A stretch of 37,265 nucleotides of DNA. Source: JBOFLG01 sp051657745. Its GTDB lineage: Bacteria > Actinomycetota > Actinomycetes > Actinomycetales > Dermatophilaceae. The notes beneath the pieces are model-generated. The model made no database searches and was not told where the DNA came from. It was given only the letters and a program-made list of their open reading frames with translations. Within the stretch, counting starts at the first letter, position 1, and every line of letters begins with the position of its first letter. The DNA is taken from the NCBI GenBank assembly GCA_051657745.1, contig JBOFLG010000071.1, positions 1-37,265 of the forward strand, in the 5' to 3' direction. Position numbers and translations under genes: made by a program. This document shows positions 13,904 to 21,828 of the stretch, one piece after another.

Positions 13904-14819
13904 TCTCTCCGGCGCCCGGCACCGGTGCGGCGACCGGGTCCGGCGGGCCGACGGGTGACGGAGCCACGCCGGATGCCGGCGCCACGCCGGATGCCGGCGC
14001 CACGCCGGATGCCGGCGCCACGCCGGATGCCGGCGCCACGCCGGATGCCGGCGCCAAGCCGGCCGACCCGGATGACACCACAGGGCCAGATGACGACGCC
14101 GACCCTGCCCGGCGCACCGCCGACTCATCACGCAGCATCCGCAGGTACAGCCACACCGCAAAGAGCGCGAAAATCCACCACTGTACGGCGTACGCGGCGT
14201 TGCGCCAGTCGATCTCGACGGGCGGCAGCGGAGTGGGCACCCTGGTCACCGGCGGGCCGACCGCCGGCGTCTCGGACTCAAGGAACAGGAACACGTTGTA
14301 GAGGTCCCCGGGCCAGGTGTTGACCAGCAGAGAGAGGTCGACCGACCCGATCTGCCCCTCGGGCAGCGCTGCGTCCGAGGGTGATTCGCCGGGCGCCAGT
14401 CCACCGGCGATGGTGAGCCGGCCGCCCGGGGGCGGGCCGGCATCCGCCGGCGTCGTGACGAACCCGCGAAGCACGGCGAGCCGGGCGTCGGTGGCATCGA
14501 CGACGAATGGGGTGATGACCCAGTAGCCGTCCCGACCGTCGAGCAGCCGGTTCGGCACGAGCAGCTGGCCGTCGGCGGCGTAGCGCCCGGATGCCGTGAC
14601 CGGCCGCCCGGTCAGGCCGTCACCGAATGGGGCGAACGGCGCGAGCACGGTGGTGAGCTCGGCGGGCTGCTGAGCCCGAGCCCGCTCGGCGGCCTCAAGC
14701 CGGGCATCGCCCCGGGCCGTGTCGAGCTGCCAGAGACCGAGCCAGGTGAACGACGCGAGCACCGCAAGGAGCAGCGCGAACAGACCGAGGAACCTCGGAG
14801 TGAGGGCGGTGCGCAGCAC
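13881..14819 (-). CDS. SURF1-family cytochrome oxidase assembly protein with repeat tail
   Basis: A 312-residue membrane protein with the SURF1 layout: one N-terminal helix (FLGLFALLLAVLASFTWLGLWQLD), an extracytoplasmic domain with GYWVITPFV and VLRGFV, and a second helix around YAVQWWIFALFAVWLYLR. Family members assist heme a insertion into aa3-type cytochrome c oxidase. After the second helix the cytoplasmic tail is low-complexity and includes a six-residue PASGVA repeat encoded by five exact 18-base units. The tail is not part of the family and may vary in length. It is cotranscribed with DUF3817 and possibly guaA. Confidence 0.88.
   Translation of the reverse strand: MLRTALTPRFLGLFALLLAVLASFTWLGLWQLDTARGDARLEAAERARAQQPAELTTVLAPFAPFGDGLTGRPVTASGRYAADGQLLVPNRLLDGRDGYWVITPFVVDATDARLAVLRGFVTTPADAGPPPGGRLTIAGGLAPGESPSDAALPEGQIGSVDLSLLVNTWPGDLYNVFLFLESETPAVGPPVTRVPTPLPPVEIDWRNAAYAVQWWIFALFAVWLYLRMLRDESAVRRAGSASSSGPVVSSGSAGLAPASGVAPASGVAPASGVAPASGVAPASGVAPSPVGPPDPVAAPVPGAGENGAREHT
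13963..14052. repeat. Five exact 18-bp tandem units in the SURF1 tail
   Basis: The unit gccacgccggatgccggc repeats at 13963, 13981, 13999, 14017 and 14035 with no mismatch, then degenerates. Eighteen bases keep the frame, so copy-number change only alters tail length. Perfect identity suggests recent expansion. Confidence 0.97.
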
Positions 14820-14927
14820 ACCGGTGAGGCTACGCGAGGCCCGGAGTCACTCCGGGTGGTAGCCGTGAGCGGATGACGACGGATGCCGGGAAGAGCACTG
14901 ATAGCGCATGCAATTGCCGCCGCACAC

Positions 14928-14984
14928 GTCGCGAATCGCCAGGACCACGGTCGCGAATCGCCGAGCCATACGTCGCGAATCGCC
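14928..14984. promoter_or_regulatory. Three 13-bp iterons at 22-bp spacing before the AAA ATPase
   Basis: GTCGCGAATCGCC occurs exactly at 14928-14940, 14950-14962 and 14972-14984. The period of 22 bases is two helical turns, so all copies face the same side of the DNA. The last copy ends 21 bases before ATG 15006, overlapping the expected promoter or leader. Each copy holds the palindrome TCGCGA. This looks like an operator for a cooperative regulator, possibly autoregulation. Confidence 0.8.
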
Positions 14985-15005
14985 AGTTTGGGCAGTACCG
15001 TTCGG

Positions 15006-16253
15006 ATGGTGTTTTTCCCCCGCCAGCTCATGGGTCCGCTGGTCGCCGCGCTGGCCGACACCCCGGTGGTCGTGGTGGCCGGGCCGCGCCAAGCCGGCAA
15101 GAGCACCCTCGCTGCCCGAGTGGTCGAGGAGGCCCACGGCAGTTGGCTGACGCTGGATGACGCCGCTGTGCTCGACGCCGCGCGCGCCGACCCGACCGGG
15201 TTCGTCGGAGGGCGCCGCGGCCTGGTCGGGATCGACGAGGCGCAGCGCGTCCCTGAGTTACTCCTCGCGATCAAGGCGGAGGTGGATGCGGACCGCCGCC
15301 CGGGTCGGTTCCTGCTCACCGGGTCAACACGCCTGTTGGGTGCGCCGAGACTCGCGGACTCTCTTGCCGGGCGGATGGAAGCGCTGACGCTGTGGCCGTT
15401 CACCCAGGCCGAGTTGAGCAGCCAGTCGAGCGCTCCGACGCTGATCGACTCCGCGTTCAACGAGTCGCTGGCAGAACTGAATCCGCCCGCCGTCGCCCGG
15501 GCGGAGGTTCTCGAACGAGCGGGCGCCGGTGGCTTCTTGCCGGCACTGGACCGGACCGGCCGGCGCCGGACTGCATGGTTCGACAGTTACGTTTCCGGGG
15601 TCATCGACCGGGAGGTTCGAGCTCTCACCGACGCGACCTACCTCCGTGAACTTCCCAGGCTCCTGCGGATCTGCGCGGCGCGCACGTCCGGCGAACTCAA
15701 CGTCACCGACCTGGCACGCGACCTCGGGCTGTCACGTTCCACCACCGACAGCTACCTTGCTCACCTGGAGGCGGTCTTCCTCATCCAGACCGTGACCGCC
15801 TGGTCGACGAATCTCACCGCCAGAGTCGTCCGAAGGCCGAAACTCACGCTCACCGACACCGGGCTGGCCGCTCGGTTGCTCGGCGGTCGCGTCCGGAACG
15901 ATGCCGAGCTCGCGGGCAGGCTCATCGAGACATTCGTCGCGGGAGAGTTGCGAGCACAAGCGGAGTGGTCGGAGGTCCGTCCTGAGCTCTTCCACTACCG
16001 CGACCGGGACGGCATCGAGGTCGACTTCGTGCTGGAGTCAGGCGACGGGCGGGTGGTCGGCGTCGAGGTCAAAGCCGGGGCGACCGTCCGGGCGGAGGAC
16101 CTGCGCGGCCTACGCCTGCTAGAAAATCGACTCGGCGCCGATCTGGCGGCCGGAGTCGTGCTCTGCACCGCACCTCAGCCGCGACACCTCGGCGGACGGC
16201 TATGGATCATGCCGATCTCCGCGCTGTGGGCCGACGGCCACGGCGCACCGTGA
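15006..16253 (+). CDS. AAA-family ATPase with DUF4143 domain
   Basis: A 415-residue protein with Walker A GPRQAGKST near residue 26, Walker B LVGIDEAQ near 75 and an arginine-rich LTGSTRLL sensor segment: the AAA_14 fold. The C-terminal half matches DUF4143, with ELNVTDLARDLGLSRSTTDSYL (winged helix) and HYRDRDGIEVDFVLES, VVGVEVKAG, a nuclease-like PD-(D/E)xK pattern. The start is ATG 15006; an open frame further upstream runs through the iterons and is not coding. The family is very common and little understood, sometimes linked to mobile or defence contexts. It is a single-gene unit between SURF1 and DUF1905. Confidence 0.88.
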   Translation: MVFFPRQLMGPLVAALADTPVVVVAGPRQAGKSTLAARVVEEAHGSWLTLDDAAVLDAARADPTGFVGGRRGLVGIDEAQRVPELLLAIKAEVDADRRPGRFLLTGSTRLLGAPRLADSLAGRMEALTLWPFTQAELSSQSSAPTLIDSAFNESLAELNPPAVARAEVLERAGAGGFLPALDRTGRRRTAWFDSYVSGVIDREVRALTDATYLRELPRLLRICAARTSGELNVTDLARDLGLSRSTTDSYLAHLEAVFLIQTVTAWSTNLTARVVRRPKLTLTDTGLAARLLGGRVRNDAELAGRLIETFVAGELRAQAEWSEVRPELFHYRDRDGIEVDFVLESGDGRVVGVEVKAGATVRAEDLRGLRLLENRLGADLAAGVVLCTAPQPRHLGGRLWIMPISALWADGHGAP

Positions 16254-16296
16254 CCCATCGGGCCGCCGCGCTCGCCTGACCGAACGGGCTAGCAGC

Positions 16297-16605
16297 TCAG
16301 GTGACGAGGAGCCGGATGACGAACGCCGCCGGTTCGCCCTCGTCGAGCCCCTCCGCGATACGGACCGCCTTCTTGACCGGCAGCACGAACGCCTGCGCCT
16401 CGCGGGACGGGAAGAGCGACGTGCGCCAGGTGCTGCCACCGACCGCCACCTCGACCCGCACCGACCCGAATCCACCAGTGGTGTCACCCACCGCCTCGTC
16501 AACGGCGTCACTCACCGACTCGGGCACAGTGACGAAGAACCACGAGCCGCTCCGCCAACGCCACAGCGGCGCCTCGAACGACCACGAGCGTGTGGACTCC
16601 GTCAT
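16297..16605 (-). CDS. DUF1905 domain protein
   Basis: A 102-residue single-domain protein: FEAPLWRWRSGSWFFVTVPE at the start, then GFGSVRVEVAVGGSTWRTSLFPS and FVLPVKKAVRIAEGLDEGE, which is the DUF1905 pattern (small beta-barrel). The biochemical role is unknown. ATG 16605 is the only sensible start. It converges with the ATPase gene and is followed by 53 bases before the DedA gene end. Confidence 0.9.
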   Translation of the reverse strand: MTESTRSWSFEAPLWRWRSGSWFFVTVPESVSDAVDEAVGDTTGGFGSVRVEVAVGGSTWRTSLFPSREAQAFVLPVKKAVRIAEGLDEGEPAAFVIRLLVT

Positions 16606-16658
16606 TCGTGGATGATGGCACCGGCCACCGACATCACGTCACCTGCCGTTCACGCCGG

Positions 16659-17375
16659 TCAGCGCCAGCGCTCCGGCCGGGACGCCGTGACCCGCTCACC
16701 CTGGCGACCCACCGCGGCCCAGCTGTCCGCGGCGGACCCGTCCGCACCATCCGCGCTCTGGGGAGCGCCTGGGCGGGACTGACGCCGGCGACGCACCGCC
16801 AGCCACACCACCGTCAGGATCCCCACGATGAGAACACCGGTAGCCACCGGACCGACCCACTGCTCGACCACGGCGTAGTCCGATCCTAGCCGGTAGCCGA
16901 GCGCGATGAAGACGCCATTCCAGAGCCCACTTCCCGCGGCGGTGAGCGCGAAGAAGCGGGGCAGCGGCATCCGGGAGACACCAGCCGGCAGCGAGACCAC
17001 GGACCGCACGATCGGGATCAGCCGGCCGAGCAGAACCACGGCCCCGCCGTACCGGTCGAAGATGGCGAATCCTCGCTCGAGGTCCCGACGGCTGAAGAGC
17101 GGGAACCACTTCCGGCCGGCGAGATCCTCGATCCGCTCGTAACTCAATGCCGCGCCGAGCCAGTAGAGCAGGCCGGCGCCGATCAGTGACCCCGCGGTGG
17201 CCGCGACCCACACCAGCACCGGGTCGATTCGGCCCTGCGCAGCCGCGAAACCCGCAAAGGGGAGGATCGCCTCCGACGGGATGGGCGGGAGAATCGTCTC
17301 GAGGGCGATGAGCAACCCGACCCCGAGTTCGCCGAGCGACTCGATCAGGCCGGTGAGACGTTCAAGGAGAGTCAC
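16659..17375 (-). CDS. DedA-family membrane protein
   Basis: A 238-residue integral membrane protein. It shows ETILPPIPSEAILPFAG near the N-terminus and GRLIPIVRSVVSLPAGVSRMPLPRF in the centre (F/GRxxPxxR...PAG), both typical of DedA/SNARE-associated proteins, now thought to flip phospholipids or undecaprenyl phosphate. The C-terminal ~40 residues are polar and basic. GTG 17375 with AGGAA upstream is preferred; GTG 17408 would add eleven residues. No partner gene is adjacent. The 194 bases between this and guaB3 hold nothing I recognise. Confidence 0.92.
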   Translation of the reverse strand: MTLLERLTGLIESLGELGVGLLIALETILPPIPSEAILPFAGFAAAQGRIDPVLVWVAATAGSLIGAGLLYWLGAALSYERIEDLAGRKWFPLFSRRDLERGFAIFDRYGGAVVLLGRLIPIVRSVVSLPAGVSRMPLPRFFALTAAGSGLWNGVFIALGYRLGSDYAVVEQWVGPVATGVLIVGILTVVWLAVRRRRQSRPGAPQSADGADGSAADSWAAVGRQGERVTASRPERWR

Positions 17376-17602
17376 GCGGTTATCGTTCCTGGGTTTCCTG
17401 AATGCCACCCGTGAGACCCTCGACCGGAGCCGGTGGACGCCCCGGCTGCCGGGCCCCGCCCGGAAAGAGCGCGGCCAGGTTTCCAGTCGAGCGCCGGCGC
17501 TCCCCGGTGGTCGCAGATCGGCAGGTACGGGTCACGCACGCCTCACCACCGCGAGTACGTGATGGCCGCGCCACCGCCGGCGGGCCTGGCCCGGAGGGGA
17601 GT

Positions 17603-18724
17603 TCAACTGTTCTCGTACGGGGCGACCACGACATCGACCCGTTGGAACTCCTTGAGGTCGAGGTAGCCGGAGGTGGCCATCGCCCGCCGCAACGCCCCGA
17701 CCAGGTTGGTCGTGCCGTCGGCGACCCGGCTCGGGCCGAACAGAATCTCCTGGAGCGGGGCCACCGCGCCGACCTCGACCCGCTCGCCGCGCGGCAATTC
17801 GGGATGGTGCGCTTCAGGACCCCAGTGATGGCCGCGGCCGGGGGCGTCGGTGGCCCGGGCGAGCGCAGCCCCGAGCATGACCGCGTCAGCGCCGCAGGCC
17901 ACCGCGGTGACGACGTCGCCGCTGCTGCCCACCCCGCCGTCGGCGATGACGTGGACGTAGCGCCCGCCGGATTCGTCGAGGTAGTCGCGGCGGGCGGCCG
18001 CCACGTCGGCGATCGCGGTGGCGGTCGGGGCGTGGATGCCGAGCGCGCGGCGGGTGGTGCCGGCAGCTCCCCCGCCGAACCCGACGAGGACCCCGGCCGC
18101 GCCGGTACGCATCAGGTGCAGTGCCGCTGAGTACGATGCTGCACCGCCGACGATCACCGGCACGTCGAGTTCGTAGATGAAGCGCTTGAGGTTGAGTGGC
18201 TCGGCCCGAGCCGAGACGTGCTCGGCCGACACCGTGGTGCCCCGGATGACGAACAGGTCGACGCCGGCGTCGACCACGTTTTTCCACAACTGCTGCGTGC
18301 GTTGCGGGCTGAGCGCTCCGGCGACAGTGACCCCGGTCTGCCGGATTTCGCGCAACCGCTCGGTGACCAACTCGGGCCGGATCTCGGCGCGGTAGATCTC
18401 CTGCATCCGGGTGGTGGCTACCGCGGGGTCGAGCGTGGCGATTTCGGCGAGCAGGGGCGCCGGGTCGTCGTACCGGGTCCAGAGGCCTTCGAGGTCGAGC
18501 ACGGCCAGACCGCCGAGCCTGCCGAACGCGGTGGCCGACGCGGGCGACATCACCGAGTCCATCGGCGCCGCGATCATCGGGATGTCGAAGTGGTAGGCGT
18601 CGATCTGCCAGCCGACCGAGACATCCTTGGGGTCGCGGGTGCGCCGGGAGGGGACGATGGCGATGTCGTCGAAGGAGTACGCCCGGCGGCCGCGTTTGCC
18701 ACGCCCGATCTCGATCTCATTCAC
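17603..18724 (-). CDS. guaB3: GuaB3-family IMP dehydrogenase paralogue
   Basis: A 373-residue TIM-barrel protein of the actinobacterial GuaB3 family: FDDIAIVPSRRT, PMIAAPMDSVMS, VIADGGVGSSGDVVTA and VGALRRAMA. It lacks CBS domains. The loop that in IMP dehydrogenase is GSICTTR reads GFGGGAAGTTR here, so the catalytic cysteine is absent. It is therefore unlikely to be a classic IMP dehydrogenase; a reductase-like or regulatory role in guanylate balance is possible. The gene lies downstream of guaB in the same direction, as in many actinobacteria, with 215 bases between holding a tandem repeat. Confidence 0.9.
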   Translation of the reverse strand: MNEIEIGRGKRGRRAYSFDDIAIVPSRRTRDPKDVSVGWQIDAYHFDIPMIAAPMDSVMSPASATAFGRLGGLAVLDLEGLWTRYDDPAPLLAEIATLDPAVATTRMQEIYRAEIRPELVTERLREIRQTGVTVAGALSPQRTQQLWKNVVDAGVDLFVIRGTTVSAEHVSARAEPLNLKRFIYELDVPVIVGGAASYSAALHLMRTGAAGVLVGFGGGAAGTTRRALGIHAPTATAIADVAAARRDYLDESGGRYVHVIADGGVGSSGDVVTAVACGADAVMLGAALARATDAPGRGHHWGPEAHHPELPRGERVEVGAVAPLQEILFGPSRVADGTTNLVGALRRAMATSGYLDLKEFQRVDVVVAPYENS

Positions 18725-18746
18725 CCGGAAAGCCTACCGACGCTCC

Positions 18747-18815
18747 ACCCGCCGCAACTTTTCCGCCCCACCCGCCGCAACTTTTCCGCCCCACCCGCCG
18801 CAACTTTTCCGCCCC
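18747..18815. repeat. Three 23-bp tandem repeats between guaB and guaB3
   Basis: Three exact 23-base units start at 18747, 18770 and 18793, each containing CCGCAACTTTTCCGCCCC. The last is followed by AT, giving TTTTCCGCCCCAT, a motif that recurs at 30698-30710 and inverted at 30768-30780, also outside genes. A further degenerate form (CATGGGGCGAGAAAG) lies near 18876. Confidence 0.95.
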
Positions 18816-18939
18816 ATGCCGGCACCTGGGGCGAGGCACGGGAACATTCCAGGCGCCTCGACCCAGGTTCCGCCATGGGGCGAGAAAGTGGAGGCTCGTC
18901 GCATCGGCCGACCGGCGGCCGGTCGGCCAACCGGCCGGA

Positions 18940-20595
18940 TCAGGAGGTGGTGGTGTAGTTCGGCGCCTCGACGATGCCGGTGACGTCGTGCGGGTGCGAC
19001 TCACGGAGCCCTGCGCTGGTGATGCGGATGAAGCGGCCCTTCGCCCTGAGCTCGGGCACGGTGTGCGCGCCGACGTAGAACATCGACTGGTGCAGCCCGC
19101 CGATGAGTTGGTGGGCCACCGCGCCGACCGGGCCGCGGTAGGCGACCTGGCCCTCGATGCCTTCGGGGATGATCTTGTCGTCGCTGGCAACATCGGCCTG
19201 GAAGTAGCGGTCCTTGCTGTAGGACTTTTTGCCCCGCGACGCCATCGCACCGAGCGAACCCATGCCGCGATACGCCTTGAACTGCTTCCCGTTCACGAAC
19301 ACCAACTCGCCCGGCGACTCCTCGCAGCCGGCGAGCAGCGACCCGATCATCACCGTGTCGGCACCGGCCACGAGTGCCTTGGCGATGTCGCCGGAGTACT
19401 GCAGGCCACCGTCACCGATGAGCGGCACCCCGGCGGGTCGGCAGGCCAGCGATGCCTGGTGGATGGCGGTGACCTGGGGCACGCCCACTCCGGCCACGAC
19501 CCGCGTGGTGCAAATAGACCCGGGCCCGACGCCGACCTTGACCGCGTCGGCCCCGGCATCGACGAGGGCCTGAGCCCCGGCCCGGGTGGCGACATTGCCA
19601 CCGACGACCTGCACGTGGCGAGTGGCCGGGTCGGTCTTGAGCCGACGGATCATGTCAAGCAGCAGCCGGGCGTGGCCGTTCGCGGTATCCGCGACCAGCA
19701 CGTCGACACCGGCCTCGACCAGCGTGGTGGCCCGCTCCCAGGCGTCGCCGAGGAAACCGATCGCGGCACCGACCAGCAGCCGGCCCTGGCCGTCCTTGCT
19801 CGCCTGCGGGAACTGCTCGGACTTGACGAAGTCCTTGACCGTGATGAGGCCGCCGAGGCGACCACGGTCGTCGATGAGCGGCAGCCGCTCGCGTTTGTGC
19901 TGCCGCAGCAACGCCGTGGCGTCATCCCGGGAGATTCCGACCGAACCGGTGACCAGCGGCATCGGGGTCATCACGTCACGCACGACGGTGGTGCCCCATT
20001 CGGCTACCGGGGTGAACCGGAGGTCGCGGTTGGTGATCATGCCGATGAGGGTCGAATCCGGATGCACCACCGGCAGGCCCGAGACGCGGTACTCGCCGCA
20101 GATGCGGTCGAGCTCTTCGAGGGTGGCGTCCGGCCCGATGGTGATCGGGTTGCTGATCATCCCGGTCTGGGTTCGCTTGACCAGATCGACCTGATACGCC
20201 TGGTCCTCGATCGAGAGGTTGCGATGCAGGACTCCCAAACCGCCCTGTCTGGCCATCGCGATCGCCATCCGCGACTCGGTCACGGTATCCATCGCAGCGG
20301 ACACCAGCGGGATGCGCACCGAGATCTCGCGGGTGAGCCGGCTGGTGGTGTCGACCTCGCTTGGCACCACGTCGGTCTCGCCGGGCTGGAGCAGCACGTC
20401 GTCATAGGTGAGCCCCAACTCGGCGAACGGAGAGTGCGGGGCGGACTCAGCGGCCGACACCGACGACGTGGCTGGCGGGCCGCTTGCGTCGCGTGACTCC
20501 GCCGCCGGAGAACTCCGACCATCGGATGCCGCTCGGCCGGCCTCCGGGGTGGGAAGCACCTCTGGGGGGGTGGTCTCCTGCAGTCCGAGCCTCAT
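18940..20595 (-). CDS. guaB: IMP dehydrogenase
   Basis: A 551-residue enzyme oxidising IMP to XMP with NAD, the committed step to GMP. FAELGLTYDDVLLQPGE opens the barrel, two CBS domains interrupt it at about 150-270, and the catalytic loop GPGSICTTR with its cysteine lies near 360. ATG 20595 adds a Pro/Ser/Ala-rich ~58-residue N-terminal extension. GTG 20460 would give the normal ~506 residues but has no ribosome site, whereas a TAGACT -10 box ends six bases before ATG 20595, favouring leaderless translation there. It is divergent from whiB3. Confidence 0.95.
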   Translation of the reverse strand: MRLGLQETTPPEVLPTPEAGRAASDGRSSPAAESRDASGPPATSSVSAAESAPHSPFAELGLTYDDVLLQPGETDVVPSEVDTTSRLTREISVRIPLVSAAMDTVTESRMAIAMARQGGLGVLHRNLSIEDQAYQVDLVKRTQTGMISNPITIGPDATLEELDRICGEYRVSGLPVVHPDSTLIGMITNRDLRFTPVAEWGTTVVRDVMTPMPLVTGSVGISRDDATALLRQHKRERLPLIDDRGRLGGLITVKDFVKSEQFPQASKDGQGRLLVGAAIGFLGDAWERATTLVEAGVDVLVADTANGHARLLLDMIRRLKTDPATRHVQVVGGNVATRAGAQALVDAGADAVKVGVGPGSICTTRVVAGVGVPQVTAIHQASLACRPAGVPLIGDGGLQYSGDIAKALVAGADTVMIGSLLAGCEESPGELVFVNGKQFKAYRGMGSLGAMASRGKKSYSKDRYFQADVASDDKIIPEGIEGQVAYRGPVGAVAHQLIGGLHQSMFYVGAHTVPELRAKGRFIRITSAGLRESHPHDVTGIVEAPNYTTTS

Positions 20596-20601
20596 TGCCA
20601 A

Positions 20602-20607
20602 AGTCTA
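20602..20607 (-). promoter_or_regulatory. Probable -10 box of a leaderless guaB transcript
   Basis: On the minus strand TAGACT is followed by TTGGCA and then ATG, so transcription would start at or next to the start codon. No clear -35 hexamer and no ribosome site are visible. A leaderless mRNA is common in actinobacteria. Confidence 0.5.
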
Positions 20608-20847
20608 CCGGGGCACGGTCGGGGAGCCGTCAGAGAGCGGTCTGGGCGGAACCGACGGCCGCACCAGCCGCGTCGAGAACAGCGGTCGCACTGACGAAAG
20701 TCCCAGTTCACGCGGGGTGACCATCGCAAGCGACGCGAGTTGACCAAAGCCTTACCTCACGCTTGCCCCACTCCTACCGAGGGCAACCTAACGTGAAGTG
20801 AAGGGGCAACCCGGAACGGCTGGCTGAGATGCGGAGGGACCCGAGCG

Positions 20848-21138
20848 ATGGCCGAAACAACCCGACTTCCCGGACCTGTTGCCGACCTCTGGGACTGGCA
20901 GTTCGACGGCTCCTGCCGTCGAGTTGGCCCCGAGGTTTTCTTTCACCCAGAAGGCGAGCGGGGCAGCAAGCGCCGCCGCCGCGCTACCGCTGCCAAAGAG
21001 ATCTGCCTGGCATGTCCGGTGCTCCAGCAGTGTCGGCAGCATGCGTTGACAGTACGAGAGCCGTACGGCGTGTGGGGCGGTCTCACCGAGGACGAACGCG
21101 AAGGCTACTACACCGGTAGGCGGCCAGTCGCGTCATGA
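20848..21138 (+). CDS. whiB3: WhiB3/WhiD-type iron-sulfur transcription factor
   Basis: A 96-residue protein with four [4Fe-4S] ligands at Cys23, Cys53, Cys56 and Cys62 (GSCRR; CLACPVLQQC), the GVWGG turn and a basic C-terminal tail. LPGPVADLWDWQ and FFHPEGERG are specific to the WhiB3/WhiD branch, and the position beside guaB and groESL matches the M. tuberculosis and Streptomyces orthologues. It is expected to sense redox/NO and bind the sigma factor region 4 to control stress or developmental genes. ATG 20848 follows GGAGGG. The 252-base divergent gap to guaB should hold its promoter; I see no certain hexamers. Confidence 0.93.
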   Translation: MAETTRLPGPVADLWDWQFDGSCRRVGPEVFFHPEGERGSKRRRRATAAKEICLACPVLQQCRQHALTVREPYGVWGGLTEDEREGYYTGRRPVAS

Positions 21139-21310
21139 GCGGCCGCCGGGGCCCCTGCCCCGGCGGCAAGAGAAGGTTCGGAGTCGCGGGTCGCGCCGTT
21201 CGGGGCGTCTGGCGCGGTCCGCGGCGCCGAACCGTCACTGTCTTGGCGGTCACCGCACGGATGACGCTCCGACTAGTCCACGCCCCATGACGTGCACTCC
21301 ACGACATACC

Positions 21311-21415
21311 GGATGACGCGCGCGTCACCTCGCGCCTATTCGCCCGGGCCAACCTCTCCATCGAGGACCCCGGCGTCACGGTGTACCGGCGGATGACGTG
21401 CGCGTCACCTCGCGC
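21311..21415. promoter_or_regulatory. Two copies of a 25-bp palindromic motif before the S4 gene
   Basis: The 345-base gap 21139-21484 holds no gene but has a repeated element at 21311-21335 and 21391-21415 with a single mismatch. Copy one contains the perfect palindrome TGACGCGCGCGTCA (21314-21327); copy two has TGACGTGCGCGTCA. They are 80 bases apart, with the second 70 bases before ATG 21485. Paired operators for one regulator are the simplest reading. Confidence 0.6.
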
Positions 21416-21484
21416 GTAGCCCACCTCTCGGGCGTAGTCCGTCGCACGTATCGTGACCTTCGTGAATCTCCTGGCCCGGCTGTC

Positions 21485-21709
21485 ATGAGCACTCAGACCA
21501 TCGAGATCTCTATCCGCGACGTGTCGATCCGGCTCGGGCAGGTGCTCAAGTTGGCCGGGCTCGTTGACGACGGCGCCGTGGCGCGTGAGGTGATCGAGCG
21601 CGGACTGGTGGCGGTGAACGGCGAGGTCGACACGCGGCGCGGCCGTCAGGTCCGCGTCGGCGACGTCGTGACGATGGAGGCGCACGCCATCCACGTCACT
21701 GCACACTGA
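21485..21709 (+). CDS. S4-domain RNA-binding protein
   Basis: A 74-residue protein that is essentially one S4 domain: IRLGQVLKLAGLVDDGAVAREVIERG, VAVNGEVDTRRGRQVRVGD. It resembles the YbcJ/RlbA-type stand-alone S4 proteins, thought to bind structured RNA such as rRNA. ATG 21485 is chosen because the domain starts right after it; an earlier start at 21398 would run through the operator repeat. It is monocistronic and ends 52 bases before a strong hairpin. Confidence 0.88.
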   Translation: MSTQTIEISIRDVSIRLGQVLKLAGLVDDGAVAREVIERGLVAVNGEVDTRRGRQVRVGDVVTMEAHAIHVTAH

Positions 21710-21760
21710 CGTCCGTCGACAATTGTTCCTGCAGCGACTGACAGGCCGCGTCAGCGGCCG

Positions 21761-21798
21761 GCCGATGCTCCCGGCAGAAATCTGCCGGGAGCATCGGC
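21761..21798. terminator. 18-bp perfect hairpin between converging genes
   Basis: GCCGATGCTCCCGGCAGA (21761-21778) pairs perfectly with 21781-21798, with only AA between. It sits between the S4 gene end and the permease gene end, so it probably terminates both transcripts. A poly-T tail is lacking, as is usual in high-GC actinobacteria. Confidence 0.85.
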
Positions 21799-21828
21799 GT
21801 CGGGCGCATCGGGTCGATGCACGCCTGG

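Noticed and set aside
14883..15005. N-terminal 41 codons of a longer AAA ATPase frame
   Set aside because: They would be encoded by the 22-bp iterons, and family similarity starts only at MVFFPRQL from ATG 15006.
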